Part shown: positions 1-8,000 of the stretch, in pieces | How the letters are laid out: every line of letters begins with the position of its first letter | Numbering within the stretch: position 1 is the stretch's first letter | Origin: Bacterioplanoides sp. SCSIO 12839 | GTDB taxonomy: Bacteria > Pseudomonadota > Gammaproteobacteria > Pseudomonadales > Oceanobacteraceae | Direction: 5' to 3' | Assembly: GCF_024397975.1 (NCBI RefSeq) | Contig: NZ_CP073745.1 | Span: 3,126,501 to 3,190,500, forward strand | DNA: 64,000 nt | Notes under the pieces: model-generated | Databases searched by the model: none | The model's input: the letters and a program-made list of their open reading frames with translations, nothing else | What the model was told of the DNA's origin: nothing | Program-made: the position numbers and the translations under genes

Positions 1-628
1 CGAGTTCAACCTGAACCGGTAAACGTGGATATTGCTCGGCTTTATTCAATGGGTGTGGGCAGGTGTGCAACACCACCAGCGTGTCCATTTCAAAGCGCAA
101 AGTAACCTGATTACCAGCCTGAGAATGCTCAGCAGCCAAGCTCATATTGCCTCCATCATCCACCGCCACTTTGCTGAACCAGTTGATATTGGCTGCCATA
201 TCAGCGCTGGTTAAACCGTACTTGGCTAATTCGACTAAAAACGCATCGTTGCCATTCTGGTACCAGTCATTACGGTCGCTTTGATAATCACGCTTGCCCC
301 ACTGCTGTTCGATATGACTGGCGTGGCTGTTACCACACACGGTTTCATGCCAGCCCAGATCATCACCAATAACCGAGGCAAAAATACGCCCCATATCGGA
401 GTACAGGCAGTTGCCTTTAGTTAATTTAAAGGTGTGCTGACACTTTAACGAATCAGGGGCGTTATAACGCTCCAGCAGGTTCTCCGGGTTGTAGAACAAC
501 ATGCCCATATTGGCGCTGCCTTCCATATCCGTCAGGCGTAATACCGTGCCACGACGTACCCGCAACGACCAATGGCTACCACCCGGAATAACCGTTGTAT
601 AGTCGATGGATTTAATTAATTCAGACAT
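1..628 (-). CDS. DUF1989 urea carboxylase-associated protein (UAAP1 type), probable carboxyguanidine deiminase subunit, partial
   Basis: The reading frame opens with ATG at 628 (MSELIKSIDY) and stays open to the window edge, so the C-terminus is missing; about 209 residues are visible. The body has hallmarks of the DUF1989 family, such as PGGSHWSLRVRRGT near the N-terminus, LLFYNPENLLERYN-like text, the CQHTFKLT segment and a late VVLHTCPHPL stretch. The family was named for linkage to urea carboxylase, but published work on guanidine assimilation shows that the paired DUF1989 proteins (CgdAB) deiminate carboxyguanidine to allophanate. The gene follows the ABC transporter by 41 bp, under the same guanidine-I riboswitch, which supports that role. 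The second subunit, the carboxylase and allophanate hydrolase are expected beyond position 1. Family certain; exact subunit assignment inferred. Confidence 0.85.
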   Translation of the reverse strand, partial: MSELIKSIDYTTVIPGGSHWSLRVRRGTVLRLTDMEGSANMGMLFYNPENLLERYNAPDSLKCQHTFKLTKGNCLYSDMGRIFASVIGDDLGWHETVCGNSHASHIEQQWGKRDYQSDRNDWYQNGNDAFLVELAKYGLTSADMAANINWFSKVAVDDGGNMSLAAEHSQAGNQVTLRFEMDTLVVLHTCPHPLNKAEQYPRLPVQVEL

Positions 629-669
629 AGTTAACTCGCTACCACTTTTATTCAAAAACTGCCTTCAGG

Positions 670-1479
670 TTATGCATTGACAGCCAAGGCTGTTTCTTTG
701 ACATCTTTATTAATGGCGTTAAATTCTTTTTCGGCGGTGTTACCAACCGCTAAGTCGTAAGTGACCCCAGCGCCATAACGTCCGGGAGCTTGAGGGTCTA
801 ACCGGTGTTTATCAAATACCCACAACCGGGTTCCCAGATAAAAACCTTCACTCAGGTCATGAGTCACCATAAAAACCGTGAGCTGGTATTCTTTCCAGAG
901 TTTAAGCACCAGTTCGTGCATATCGGCACGAATGCCCGGGTCCAGAGCACCAAAAGGTTCATCCAATAATAAGATTCTTGGTTTACCCAATAGCGCCTGA
1001 GCAATGGCTAATCGCTGTTTCATGCCACCGGATAATTCATGTGGGTACTTATTCAGTGCATGGCTTAGGCCCACTTGTTCTAAAATTTCCTCGGCGTCTT
1101 TTTTTGCCTGCTTACGTTTTTCACCCAATAACCAACCTGTGATACCGGGTTGTTTAAAACCTTTGGCCGCCATCACATTGTCGAGTACCGTCATGTGTGG
1201 AAAAACCGAATATTGTTGAAAAACGATGCCACGCTCATCGTCCGGCTCATCACTGATGGGTTTTCCATCCAATAAAATATTGCCCTGACTTGGCGTGACT
1301 GTGCCCAACAACATATTCAGAAAGGTACTTTTACCACAGCCCGAAGCACCTACTAAGGTCACAAATTCGCCTTCTTTTACTGTCAGGTTCAGGCGTTCTA
1401 ACACAACGTTATCGCCGTAGGTTTTCCAGACGTTTTGCACTTCAATCATATTGATTCCACTCTTATGGGCTTCACTCAT
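670..1479 (-). CDS. ABC transporter ATP-binding protein, guanidine/urea-carboxylase-linked
   Basis: A 269-residue nucleotide-binding subunit of the nitrate/taurine/sulfonate-type importers. Walker A GASGCGKST is at residues 44-52, the Q-loop FQQY near 87-90, the signature LSGGMKQR at 149-156 and Walker B LLLDEP at 169-174, followed by the D-loop and a switch His in MVTHDLSE. I chose the ATG at 1479 over the upstream one at 1497 because it overlaps the permease stop as ATGA and has GGAGGG just upstream. It would energise uptake of the substrate bound by the 2374-3426 protein. Its place between the riboswitch-led binding protein and the DUF1989 gene points to guanidine or a close relative as cargo; homologues are usually annotated as urea carboxylase-related transporters. 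Confidence 0.88.
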   Translation of the reverse strand: MSEAHKSGINMIEVQNVWKTYGDNVVLERLNLTVKEGEFVTLVGASGCGKSTFLNMLLGTVTPSQGNILLDGKPISDEPDDERGIVFQQYSVFPHMTVLDNVMAAKGFKQPGITGWLLGEKRKQAKKDAEEILEQVGLSHALNKYPHELSGGMKQRLAIAQALLGKPRILLLDEPFGALDPGIRADMHELVLKLWKEYQLTVFMVTHDLSEGFYLGTRLWVFDKHRLDPQAPGRYGAGVTYDLAVGNTAEKEFNAINKDVKETALAVNA

Positions 1480-2291
1480 GATTTTCCCTCCGCCCATGGG
1501 AATAAACGCTGATTCAGTTTTCTCAATCCGTAATCAATCACAAACGCAAGAAAAGTAATCCAGGCGACATAGGGTAAAATCACATCCATCGCCATATAAC
1601 GTCGTACCAGGAAAATGCGATAGCCCAATCCTTCAGTCGAAGCAACGGCTTCAGCGGCAATTAAAAATAACCAGCCAGCCCCCAACGACAAACGCACTGC
1701 ATCAATCAGTTTGGGCATAATTTGCGGCAAAATAACGCGCACCAAAATCTGAGAGGTGTTAGCCCCCAGTGTTTGTGCTTTCACCAACTGTTCGGTTGGA
1801 ATTTCCTGAGTTCGGCGTTGAATATCACGCGCAATAAACGGGGTAATACCAATCGCAATCAGTGCAACTTTTGATAATTCGCCAAGGCCAAAGACAATAA
1901 ATAAAATCGGTAAAATCGCTAATGGTGGTACCAGAGACACTACCGTTAATAACGGCGAAAGCCAGGAAGCAAACAAAGGCAATGCGCCGGTTACCACACC
2001 TAACATGAGTCCAATAACTGCTGCGATTAAGACACCCAAACCAAGGCGATACAGACTGGCGGCGGTATCATTCCAGAATAAATATTCACCCGTGCGGCGG
2101 CTGGGCTCAAACGCCATACGCTCAATGGCATCACCAATCTGACCAAAAGCCGGTAATAATTTATCGTTTGGATTAAGTTCAAGCCGGGCATCTGAACCCA
2201 TCAGATACAGAATCAGCAGGGCAATAAACGGAGCGAACCCCAGGAATAACCCTAACGAACGGCCCGGCGCTTGATTAATTAATTTTTTCAT
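1476..2291 (-). CDS. ABC transporter permease, guanidine/urea-carboxylase-linked
   Basis: About 271 residues with six or so hydrophobic segments and the BPD_transp_1 coupling loop: an EAA-like motif runs from KAQTLGANTSQI to ILPQIMPK, with the conserved G and the LP pair. It forms the inner-membrane channel of the importer. ATG at 2291 (MKKLINQ) is preferred to 2303 because a GAG-type ribosome site sits at suitable distance. The stop overlaps the ATPase start by 4 bp, so the two are translationally coupled. It lies about 80 bp after the binding-protein gene. Substrate is inferred from the riboswitch, not from the permease sequence. Confidence 0.87.
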   Translation of the reverse strand: MKKLINQAPGRSLGLFLGFAPFIALLILYLMGSDARLELNPNDKLLPAFGQIGDAIERMAFEPSRRTGEYLFWNDTAASLYRLGLGVLIAAVIGLMLGVVTGALPLFASWLSPLLTVVSLVPPLAILPILFIVFGLGELSKVALIAIGITPFIARDIQRRTQEIPTEQLVKAQTLGANTSQILVRVILPQIMPKLIDAVRLSLGAGWLFLIAAEAVASTEGLGYRIFLVRRYMAMDVILPYVAWITFLAFVIDYGLRKLNQRLFPWAEGKS

Positions 2292-2373
2292 AACCGTTCT
2301 CAATATCCGCCATATTTATGTTTGCCCGACAACAAGAGTTGCCGGGAAATAAAACAATGAACGAACGGGAAGA

Positions 2374-3426
2374 TTACAGCTTGCCGTCAGCAGCCATCTG
2401 CATATAGGTTGGATCAAAACGGAACTGAATATTGCCTTTATCGCCGTAAACACCGGCTGGCATTTCAATACCAATAAAGCCAGCGTCTGGTGCACCTTCT
2501 CCTAACAGGCCATGTTCAAAGGAAAATTCCGCCACGTTTTTCATGGTGGTAACTAACTGTTTGCTGTTGGTTAATTCCAGTGCAGTGGATGGGGTATAAA
2601 ACATTTCGGTGCTGGCCAGTTGAGCTTCATAACCTGCTAAGTCAGTACCTGAAGCTTCTGCCATAAAGGTTTTGGCTTTTTCAGCCGCCTTATCGGTGCC
2701 GCTCATGGTGGCCATAATTTCATACCAGGCACCAACCAACGCTTTACCTAATTTAGGTTCTTTTTTCAGGGTATCGGTATTCACAACCAATAAGTCGATG
2801 ATTTCACCCGGGATTTTTGACGAATCAAATACCTTAGTGCTGTTTGGCATGTTTTCAATTTCACTTAACAGCGGATTCCAGGTCGATACCGCGGTAACGT
2901 CATCGGTACCATAAACGGCTACCATATCGGCATCGGAGGTGTTCACCACAGAGATGTCTTTTTCACTCAGGCCAACGCTGTCTAAGCCGCGCGCTAATAA
3001 GTAGTGGGAAACACTCAACTCAACCAGATTCACCTTCTGACCTTTGATGTCTTTTAACGAGTCAGCACCTTTTAATACCACACCATCGTTACCATTGGAG
3101 AAGTCGCCAACCACCAACGCGGTGCTGTCAACACCACCCGCTGCCGGAATGGTTAACGCATCCATATTGGTCATGGTGCAAGCATCAAATTCGCCCGCCG
3201 TGTATTGGTTAATGGATTCGATATAGTCGTTGATTTGTACAACATCGATGTCGAGGCCATATTTTTTTCCCCATTTTTCAACGATGCCTTCTTCAGCGCC
3301 ATAGGCCCAGGGCATCCAGCCAACGTAAATCGACCAGCACACTTTGTAGCTGTCGGCAGCACTGGCAAGGGAAGAAAAAGAAGCAAGCGAGAGTGTTAAA
3401 GCGGCAGTAGCGAGACGTTTCATCAT
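2374..3426 (-). CDS. ABC transporter periplasmic substrate-binding protein, probable guanidine-related
   Basis: A 350-residue binding protein of the NMT1/NrtA-like class. Residues 1-23 form a Sec signal peptide ending in an ASA cleavage motif. The mature start CWSIYVGWMPWAYGAEEG and the DACTMTNMDALTIPA block are typical of proteins annotated as urea carboxylase-associated binding proteins. It is the first gene after the guanidine-I riboswitch, with AGAGG before the start. ATG at 3426 or 3423 are both possible, as the first two codons are ATGATG. It delivers substrate to the permease/ATPase pair downstream. The riboswitch makes guanidine the best ligand guess; urea or a methylated or carboxylated guanidine remain possible, and binding has not been shown here. 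Confidence 0.87.
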   Translation of the reverse strand: MMKRLATAALTLSLASFSSLASAADSYKVCWSIYVGWMPWAYGAEEGIVEKWGKKYGLDIDVVQINDYIESINQYTAGEFDACTMTNMDALTIPAAGGVDSTALVVGDFSNGNDGVVLKGADSLKDIKGQKVNLVELSVSHYLLARGLDSVGLSEKDISVVNTSDADMVAVYGTDDVTAVSTWNPLLSEIENMPNSTKVFDSSKIPGEIIDLLVVNTDTLKKEPKLGKALVGAWYEIMATMSGTDKAAEKAKTFMAEASGTDLAGYEAQLASTEMFYTPSTALELTNSKQLVTTMKNVAEFSFEHGLLGEGAPDAGFIGIEMPAGVYGDKGNIQFRFDPTYMQMAADGKL

Positions 3427-3490
3427 GAACCTCTGAGATTACTGGGTTTAAAAGCTGTGTTTAAAACGGAGTACCCCTGGCAAAGCCAAG

Positions 3491-3640
3491 CAAGTCTCCC
3501 GGGCTTTTATCCCGCCGTGTAACCTGTGTTTTTTCTACAATCAATTGCGTTGCAGAAAAAGGAGAGGTCGAACGCTCTCGGACCAGCCATCTTACGGTTT
3601 GATATGTATTTCAGACCAATAAGACCGGAACCCTAGCGTT
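3491..3640 (-). promoter_or_regulatory. Guanidine-I riboswitch (ykkC class)
   Basis: Read on the minus strand, this leader carries the conserved blocks of the ykkC/guanidine-I aptamer in the right order: CTAGGGTTCCG at 3636-3626, GGTCCGAGAG near 3583-3574, then ACACGGCGGGAT followed by AAAAGCCCGGGAGA, ending near 3495. These are the ligand-binding and pseudoknot elements of the class, which turns on guanidine export or assimilation genes when guanidinium binds. It lies 65 bp upstream of the binding-protein start. I see no strong U-tailed terminator between aptamer and start codon, so the expression platform is unresolved. Boundaries are approximate. Confidence 0.93.
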
Positions 3641-3693
3641 CTATTTCGTTCAATTGTTGCCCGCTGTGACAAGGGTACGGACAACTTAAGTGT

Positions 3694-3709
3694 TACAAAT
3701 TTGATGCCA
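3694..3709 (-). promoter_or_regulatory. Sigma-54-like promoter for the guanidine operon
   Basis: The minus strand reads TGGCATC, four bases, then TTGTA, matching the -24/-12 consensus TGGCACG-N4-TTGCA in spacing. It differs at the usual C of -24 and, more seriously, has GT in place of the -12 GC. A start about 12 bp downstream would begin transcription near 3682, roughly 40 bases before the aptamer. An NtrC-like palindrome lies upstream. Moderate to low certainty because of the -12 mismatch. Confidence 0.45.
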
Positions 3710-3747
3710 GCTTTTTAACGGGTTTAACGATGATTTCCTGAAGACAT

Positions 3748-3764
3748 TGCACCATAAGAATGCA
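3748..3764 (-). promoter_or_regulatory. NtrC-like binding site
   Basis: The 17-bp element TGCATTCTTATGGTGCA on the minus strand fits the NtrC consensus TGCACC-N4-TGGTGCA at all but the two C positions of one arm. It lies about 40-55 bp upstream of the sigma-54-like element, somewhat closer than classical NtrC enhancers. It suggests nitrogen-limitation control on top of guanidine sensing. Confidence 0.5.
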
Positions 3765-3807
3765 AACTTACTTAAAAAGCCCGGAGCGAACGCACCAAAT
3801 AGACACA

Positions 3808-4857
3808 TTAAAGTGACAACAACCAGTTCTGAATTTCTGATTTATGCCGGCTGACATTTAAGCCGTTAAAGTGATTGCCAAATAACACGCTCGCCTGACG
3901 ACGCAATTCAGTAGGGGTGACTGAAAACATTTGTTTGAAACGTGAGGAAAAGTGACTGTGATCGTTAAATCCCCAGTCCGTGGCAATATCGGTAATTTTG
4001 CCGCTGTAGCCTTTTTCTAATAGACGGTAACATTTTTCCAGTCGGCGACGCTGAATATAACTCACCAACCCACCTTCTTCTTCGAATAAACGGTAAATGG
4101 CCGAGCGCGACAGGTTGGATTCATGCGCCAGAGATTTTACGCTCAGGTTATCACTGCTCAGATTGGCCTCAATTAATGCCAGAACCCGCTGCTTTTTCTG
4201 CTGTTGTTTGCCCTGATAGCAACCACTTATCTGACGTTGTGCCATCGTCAGGTAATCCAGTAACAACTCCAGGTTACTGTCCACCACCCGGTTCGCTAAA
4301 GCTGCAGGCATATTCGGAAGTTTCCGCCATAACAGCTGAATCTGCTCAGCAATTAACTGCGCCAGCGAGTGTTGAGCTGGGATTACCATGGAGGTTAACT
4401 CAGCGCGTTTACCGCCATAAGACTGATAGACCGAACGAGGTATCACTATGCACAACACATCGGATGTCAAATCACGGGTCTTCAGCGGATAACGCAGATC
4501 CAGCACCGCAATGTCACCCGGGTTTACCGCAATACCTTTACCAGCACTAAAGCCACTGAACCCTCCTTTAAGGTACAGCTGCACCACAATATGATCCGGG
4601 TCGTATTGTTCACTCCAGTACCGGTCACGCTCAAATGTCTGCTCAGAAAAGTGGCTTTGAGAAATAACACAATGATCCGCCAGATAGACGGTTGCACCGG
4701 CAGAAAAAGACTGACGCTCGTCAGCGGTTAGCTGAGCATCAAATAATGGAGCCATATTCTGTTGCCAATGCCAGTAGGCCTCTTCACTCTCAAGCCCTTG
4801 TGTTGCAAACACAGCAGAAGGCAAAACAGCATCATGATCCGGGTACATAGACAACAA
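3808..4857 (-). CDS. AraC-family transcriptional regulator
   Basis: A 349-residue regulator with an N-terminal AraC-binding-like sensor domain (roughly residues 20-200) and a C-terminal double helix-turn-helix (about 225-325) containing SLAHESNLSRSAIYRLF and ITDIATDWGFNDHSHFSSRF, the typical AraC recognition helices. It is on the same strand as the guanidine operon but separated from it by about 100 bp before the NtrC-like site, and divergent from the secreted-protein gene at 4941. Its effector and target are not evident; either neighbour could be regulated. ATG at 4857 is used; a second ATG at 4848 is nearly as good. Confidence 0.85.
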   Translation of the reverse strand: MLSMYPDHDAVLPSAVFATQGLESEEAYWHWQQNMAPLFDAQLTADERQSFSAGATVYLADHCVISQSHFSEQTFERDRYWSEQYDPDHIVVQLYLKGGFSGFSAGKGIAVNPGDIAVLDLRYPLKTRDLTSDVLCIVIPRSVYQSYGGKRAELTSMVIPAQHSLAQLIAEQIQLLWRKLPNMPAALANRVVDSNLELLLDYLTMAQRQISGCYQGKQQQKKQRVLALIEANLSSDNLSVKSLAHESNLSRSAIYRLFEEEGGLVSYIQRRRLEKCYRLLEKGYSGKITDIATDWGFNDHSHFSSRFKQMFSVTPTELRRQASVLFGNHFNGLNVSRHKSEIQNWLLSL

Positions 4858-4940
4858 GAACAGAAAAATGGGACGCTGATTATAGCAGGCTGGTGCTGCA
4901 AAAATACAATGTAGCGCATATCAAACAGTATCAGGTCGCT

Positions 4941-5597
4941 ATGAAGTTTCCGACATATCTTCTGCTGCTTCTGCTCTTCATTTCAGCCACTGCGCTGGCT
5001 CAGACAAGTATCGCGACACGTGCAATTCACAACAATGCTCAAGCCATTCCAGCTCCGGCAGAGCTGGTGCCAGAGTCTTTAACTAATGGCGAATTATTTT
5101 ATGCGATTTTTGTCACTTCCGGCTTGCATGATGCTGAGTCTGACTCACCACAAACCTATAATAATTTTGTGAATAGTGTAGCCGATAGTTCATCAGTTAA
5201 AGCAACCAATCACCCGGATATCGAATGGAAAGCTCTGGTAGCAACAAAACAAGCAAATCAGACACACGCTGTTTTTAATCTTGCGCCAAACCGGCCGATT
5301 TATAATCTTCAGGGAGAAAAGGTGGCTGACAATGCCGAACAGCTGTTGTCGGGCCGGCTATTTAGTAAAATCAAATACACCGAAACCGGTAGCCATGCTG
5401 CATCCCCCTTACTGGTATGGACCGGTTTAATGGCTAATGGTGAGCAGGCTGAAAATTTTGTATTAGGAAATAAACAAGCCGCACTGGGATCGTATGTTTT
5501 TCAGGGTAACGGCGTCAGGCATTTTAAAATTCAGGATAGTTATTTTGCTTATCGTTTTTATGCCGTGTCGCCTCTATTAATTAACAAAGAGAATTAA
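4941..5597 (+). CDS. Secreted protein of unknown function
   Basis: About 218 residues starting at ATG 4941 (MKFPTYLLL), chosen because it begins a clean signal peptide: a short basic start, a run of leucines, then ATALAQ, with predicted cleavage near residue 20. An upstream start at 4893 would bury the signal peptide. The mature protein has no motif I recognise and no cysteines in the regions inspected; a segment NGELFYAIFVTSGLHD resembles neither enzyme nor pilin families known to me. It diverges from the araC-type gene and converges on the prepilin-like gene at 5642. Its last codons and stop lie inside a 17-bp tandem repeat. Confidence 0.6.
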   Translation: MKFPTYLLLLLLFISATALAQTSIATRAIHNNAQAIPAPAELVPESLTNGELFYAIFVTSGLHDAESDSPQTYNNFVNSVADSSSVKATNHPDIEWKALVATKQANQTHAVFNLAPNRPIYNLQGEKVADNAEQLLSGRLFSKIKYTETGSHAASPLLVWTGLMANGEQAENFVLGNKQAALGSYVFQGNGVRHFKIQDSYFAYRFYAVSPLLINKEN

Positions 5598-5620
5598 TTA
5601 ACAAAGAGAATTAATTAACA
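5576..5620 (+). repeat. 17-bp tandem repeat across a stop codon
   Basis: The unit ATTAATTAACAAAGAGA occurs at 5576-5592 and again at 5593-5609, followed by 11 bases of a third copy. The stop codon of the secreted-protein gene (5595-5597) lies in the second copy. Gain or loss of a unit would shift frame but still meet a TAA, because each copy carries TAA in several frames. Seen directly in sequence; likely formed by replication slippage. Confidence 0.9.
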
Positions 5621-5641
5621 ACCCCGATTAATTACTCGTCA

Positions 5642-6217
5642 TTAAGGGTTATAAGGCCAGCTCAGAGCCGCTGTTTCACCAGTCTGAATATTGTATTGAA
5701 TCACCGGTACACGATCGCCCGCCAACCCGGACACATTGCCCCGAAAAAAGGCGCCGGTATAAACAAAGTGACAAAAGATATCAGCACTTTCTCCCAATAG
5801 AGCAATACGACCTGCATTTCTGGCCCACTCGCTTTCCGCTAATGCCCCCTGCCAGCCATTATTACCTGAGATAAACGGTAAGACAGGGTCAGACACTTGC
5901 AACAGATCACTCCAAATAAGCGTACAGTCACCTTCAAAAGCCGTGTTCAAGTTGGACAACCCAGCCGGGTAACCTGATACAGAAGGAATACTCTGGTAGT
6001 TAGCAAACGCCGTGGAGGGTTCAGCACTTGCCCGCCAGGTTGCATGATATATCTGAACCGCACTGCGCATGGCCCCCACATGAGCCATAAACACAGCATC
6101 ATCGGCGTCGGAGTCGACATCGGCAAACAACGACAAAGCCGTCGCCGCCAGTATCCCCAACAGCACGATAACGGATATTAACTCGATTAATGTAAAACCT
6201 GGCGCCGGACGCTGCAC
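5642..6217 (-). CDS. Prepilin-like protein with type IV pilin N-terminus
   Basis: A 191-residue protein with a seven-residue leader, then G, then FTLIELISVIVLLGILAA: the class III signal cleaved by PilD, with Glu at mature position 5. The rest is hydrophilic and has several tryptophans plus cysteines near EGDCTLIW and ADIFCHFVY that may form a disulfide. It could be a minor pilin, an MSHA-like pilin or a type II pseudopilin. It is isolated from other pilus or secretion genes. The start is GTG at 6217 with AAGGAG very close upstream; no better start preserves the leader. It converges on the secreted protein at 4941-5597. Confidence 0.75.
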   Translation of the reverse strand: MQRPAPGFTLIELISVIVLLGILAATALSLFADVDSDADDAVFMAHVGAMRSAVQIYHATWRASAEPSTAFANYQSIPSVSGYPAGLSNLNTAFEGDCTLIWSDLLQVSDPVLPFISGNNGWQGALAESEWARNAGRIALLGESADIFCHFVYTGAFFRGNVSGLAGDRVPVIQYNIQTGETAALSWPYNP

Positions 6218-6302
6218 GTGCTCCTTACCCCAATCATTGATGACGACACTTTAAGATTAGCAAAAGAACTGCTTCGATAAAGCTAAGATCGTAATCAGAG
6301 TG

Positions 6303-7871
6303 TTACACCACTTCTGCCGCAGCCGTTGGCTGACTAATGGTTTCATTCTGTCGGGTCATCAGATCCTGCATTTTTGGCTCGGCCATTTCATCAACCCAAC
6401 GTTGCCAGGTGTAAGGCCATAAAATCGGATCACCGTCAGCATCCAGGTACCAGCTTTGGCAACCTCCAACCCAGGCGGTACCTTGTAAACCTTCTTTCAC
6501 ATAAGCATTAAACTGATTGACCGATTCCCAGGGCGCTTCTACTTCATCGTATTCACCCTGGCGCCAGCGATCCATCAACTTAATCACCCAATCCGTTTGT
6601 ACTTCACTCATGGCAATCACCGAAAAATTACCAATCGGCGTATTGGGTCCCAACATCAGGAAAAAATTCGGATAATTCGGCAGCATTAACGAACGATAGG
6701 CTTTAATACGCTCTGACCAGGCATCGTCAATGTGCAGCTCTTCACGGCCGATCATGTTCATGGGGCGCATAAAATTAAATGGATTAAAACCAGTGGATAA
6801 CACTAATACATCCAGTTCATGCTCCTGTTCGTTACCATTAGCGTCTTTGGTAACAATGCCTTTTTCCGTGATACGTTTAATACCTTCGGTAATTAAGTGT
6901 GCATTCGGCTGTTGGATACCGTTGTAAAAGGTTTTGTTGATGACCACCCGCTTACAGCCTACCCGATAGTTTGGCGTCAGCTTGTCACGTAATGTTTTAT
7001 CTTTAATGCTGATGCGCAGGTTCAGTTTGCAAGCCGTCTCTAATAACCAGCGCTGAACCTTATGACCAGTAACTGCTTTAGTAAAAAAATGCTCTAAAAA
7101 TGCAATACTGGTTTTGCGTGCCAGAGCGGTCAGGAAGGGAGAATTTTTTAACCGTTTTTTTGCTTTTTCGGATATTTCAAAATTCGGTAATGGCAATAAC
7201 CACTGTGGGGTTCGCTGAAAGACGTTCACTTGTGCACCGGTTTTCACCAGCTCAGGAATGAACTGCGCCGCCGTTGAACCCGTACCAATGACACCAACCT
7301 TGGTATTCGGGCCAATTTCAACATCATGATTCCAACGGGCAGTATGAAACATCTCACCTTTAAATGAATCCAGCCCTTCAATATCCGGATACGCCGGGTG
7401 ATGCAAAATACCGGTGGCAGCCACTAAAAAGTCCGCTTCCAGTGCAGCACCTTTACTGGTTTTCACCCACCATTTACCGTTTTTGAAGCGAGCATCGGTC
7501 ACCGCTTCATTAAACCGTACGCTGTTCATCACACCGTATTTATTGGCAACGTGCTCAAAATATTGCTGAATTTCAGCACCTTCAGCAAAAAAGTGTGACC
7601 AACCCGGGTTGGGCTCAAACGAGTAGGTGTACATGTGAGCCGGTACATCGCAGGCAACACCGGGATAAGTATTCTCGCGCCAGGTACCACCGATATTGGC
7701 GGTTTTTTCCAAAATGGTAACGTTCGTAATGCCAGCTTCCCGCAGCTTGATCACCATCAGAATGCCCGTCATACCGGCACCAATCACAATTACCGAAGGG
7801 TTTCGCTTCCCCTTCCGGATAGCATCAACCTGTTCCTGAATCTGTTCTTCCTGTGCGCTGGTGTTCAACAT
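6303..7871 (-). CDS. Flavin-containing Baeyer-Villiger-type monooxygenase (first of three)
   Basis: A 522-residue class B flavoprotein monooxygenase. It has an FAD-binding GAGMTG at residues 31-36, the GGTWRENTYPG segment near 61-71, the Baeyer-Villiger fingerprint FKGEMFHTARWNHD at 170-183 (FxGxxxHxxxW), and the NADPH-binding GTGST at 196-200. Such enzymes use NADPH and O2 to insert oxygen next to a carbonyl, making esters or lactones, or to oxidise heteroatoms. The C-terminal GGCQSWYLDADGDP block is typical of the subgroup acting on cyclic or long-chain ketones. It is divergent from an AraC regulator at 8001, the likely controller. Substrate unknown. Confidence 0.9.
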   Translation of the reverse strand: MLNTSAQEEQIQEQVDAIRKGKRNPSVIVIGAGMTGILMVIKLREAGITNVTILEKTANIGGTWRENTYPGVACDVPAHMYTYSFEPNPGWSHFFAEGAEIQQYFEHVANKYGVMNSVRFNEAVTDARFKNGKWWVKTSKGAALEADFLVAATGILHHPAYPDIEGLDSFKGEMFHTARWNHDVEIGPNTKVGVIGTGSTAAQFIPELVKTGAQVNVFQRTPQWLLPLPNFEISEKAKKRLKNSPFLTALARKTSIAFLEHFFTKAVTGHKVQRWLLETACKLNLRISIKDKTLRDKLTPNYRVGCKRVVINKTFYNGIQQPNAHLITEGIKRITEKGIVTKDANGNEQEHELDVLVLSTGFNPFNFMRPMNMIGREELHIDDAWSERIKAYRSLMLPNYPNFFLMLGPNTPIGNFSVIAMSEVQTDWVIKLMDRWRQGEYDEVEAPWESVNQFNAYVKEGLQGTAWVGGCQSWYLDADGDPILWPYTWQRWVDEMAEPKMQDLMTRQNETISQPTAAAEVV

Positions 7872-8000
7872 GATGGTGGCTCACTTATTGTTGTTATGAT
7901 CAGTTCGATAATAACAACCAGCATACTGGCTCAGACAACCCTTGCGCCATGAGGGAATCAGACTTAAATTTGTGATTTTCAGACACCGTTATTCCAGCTT

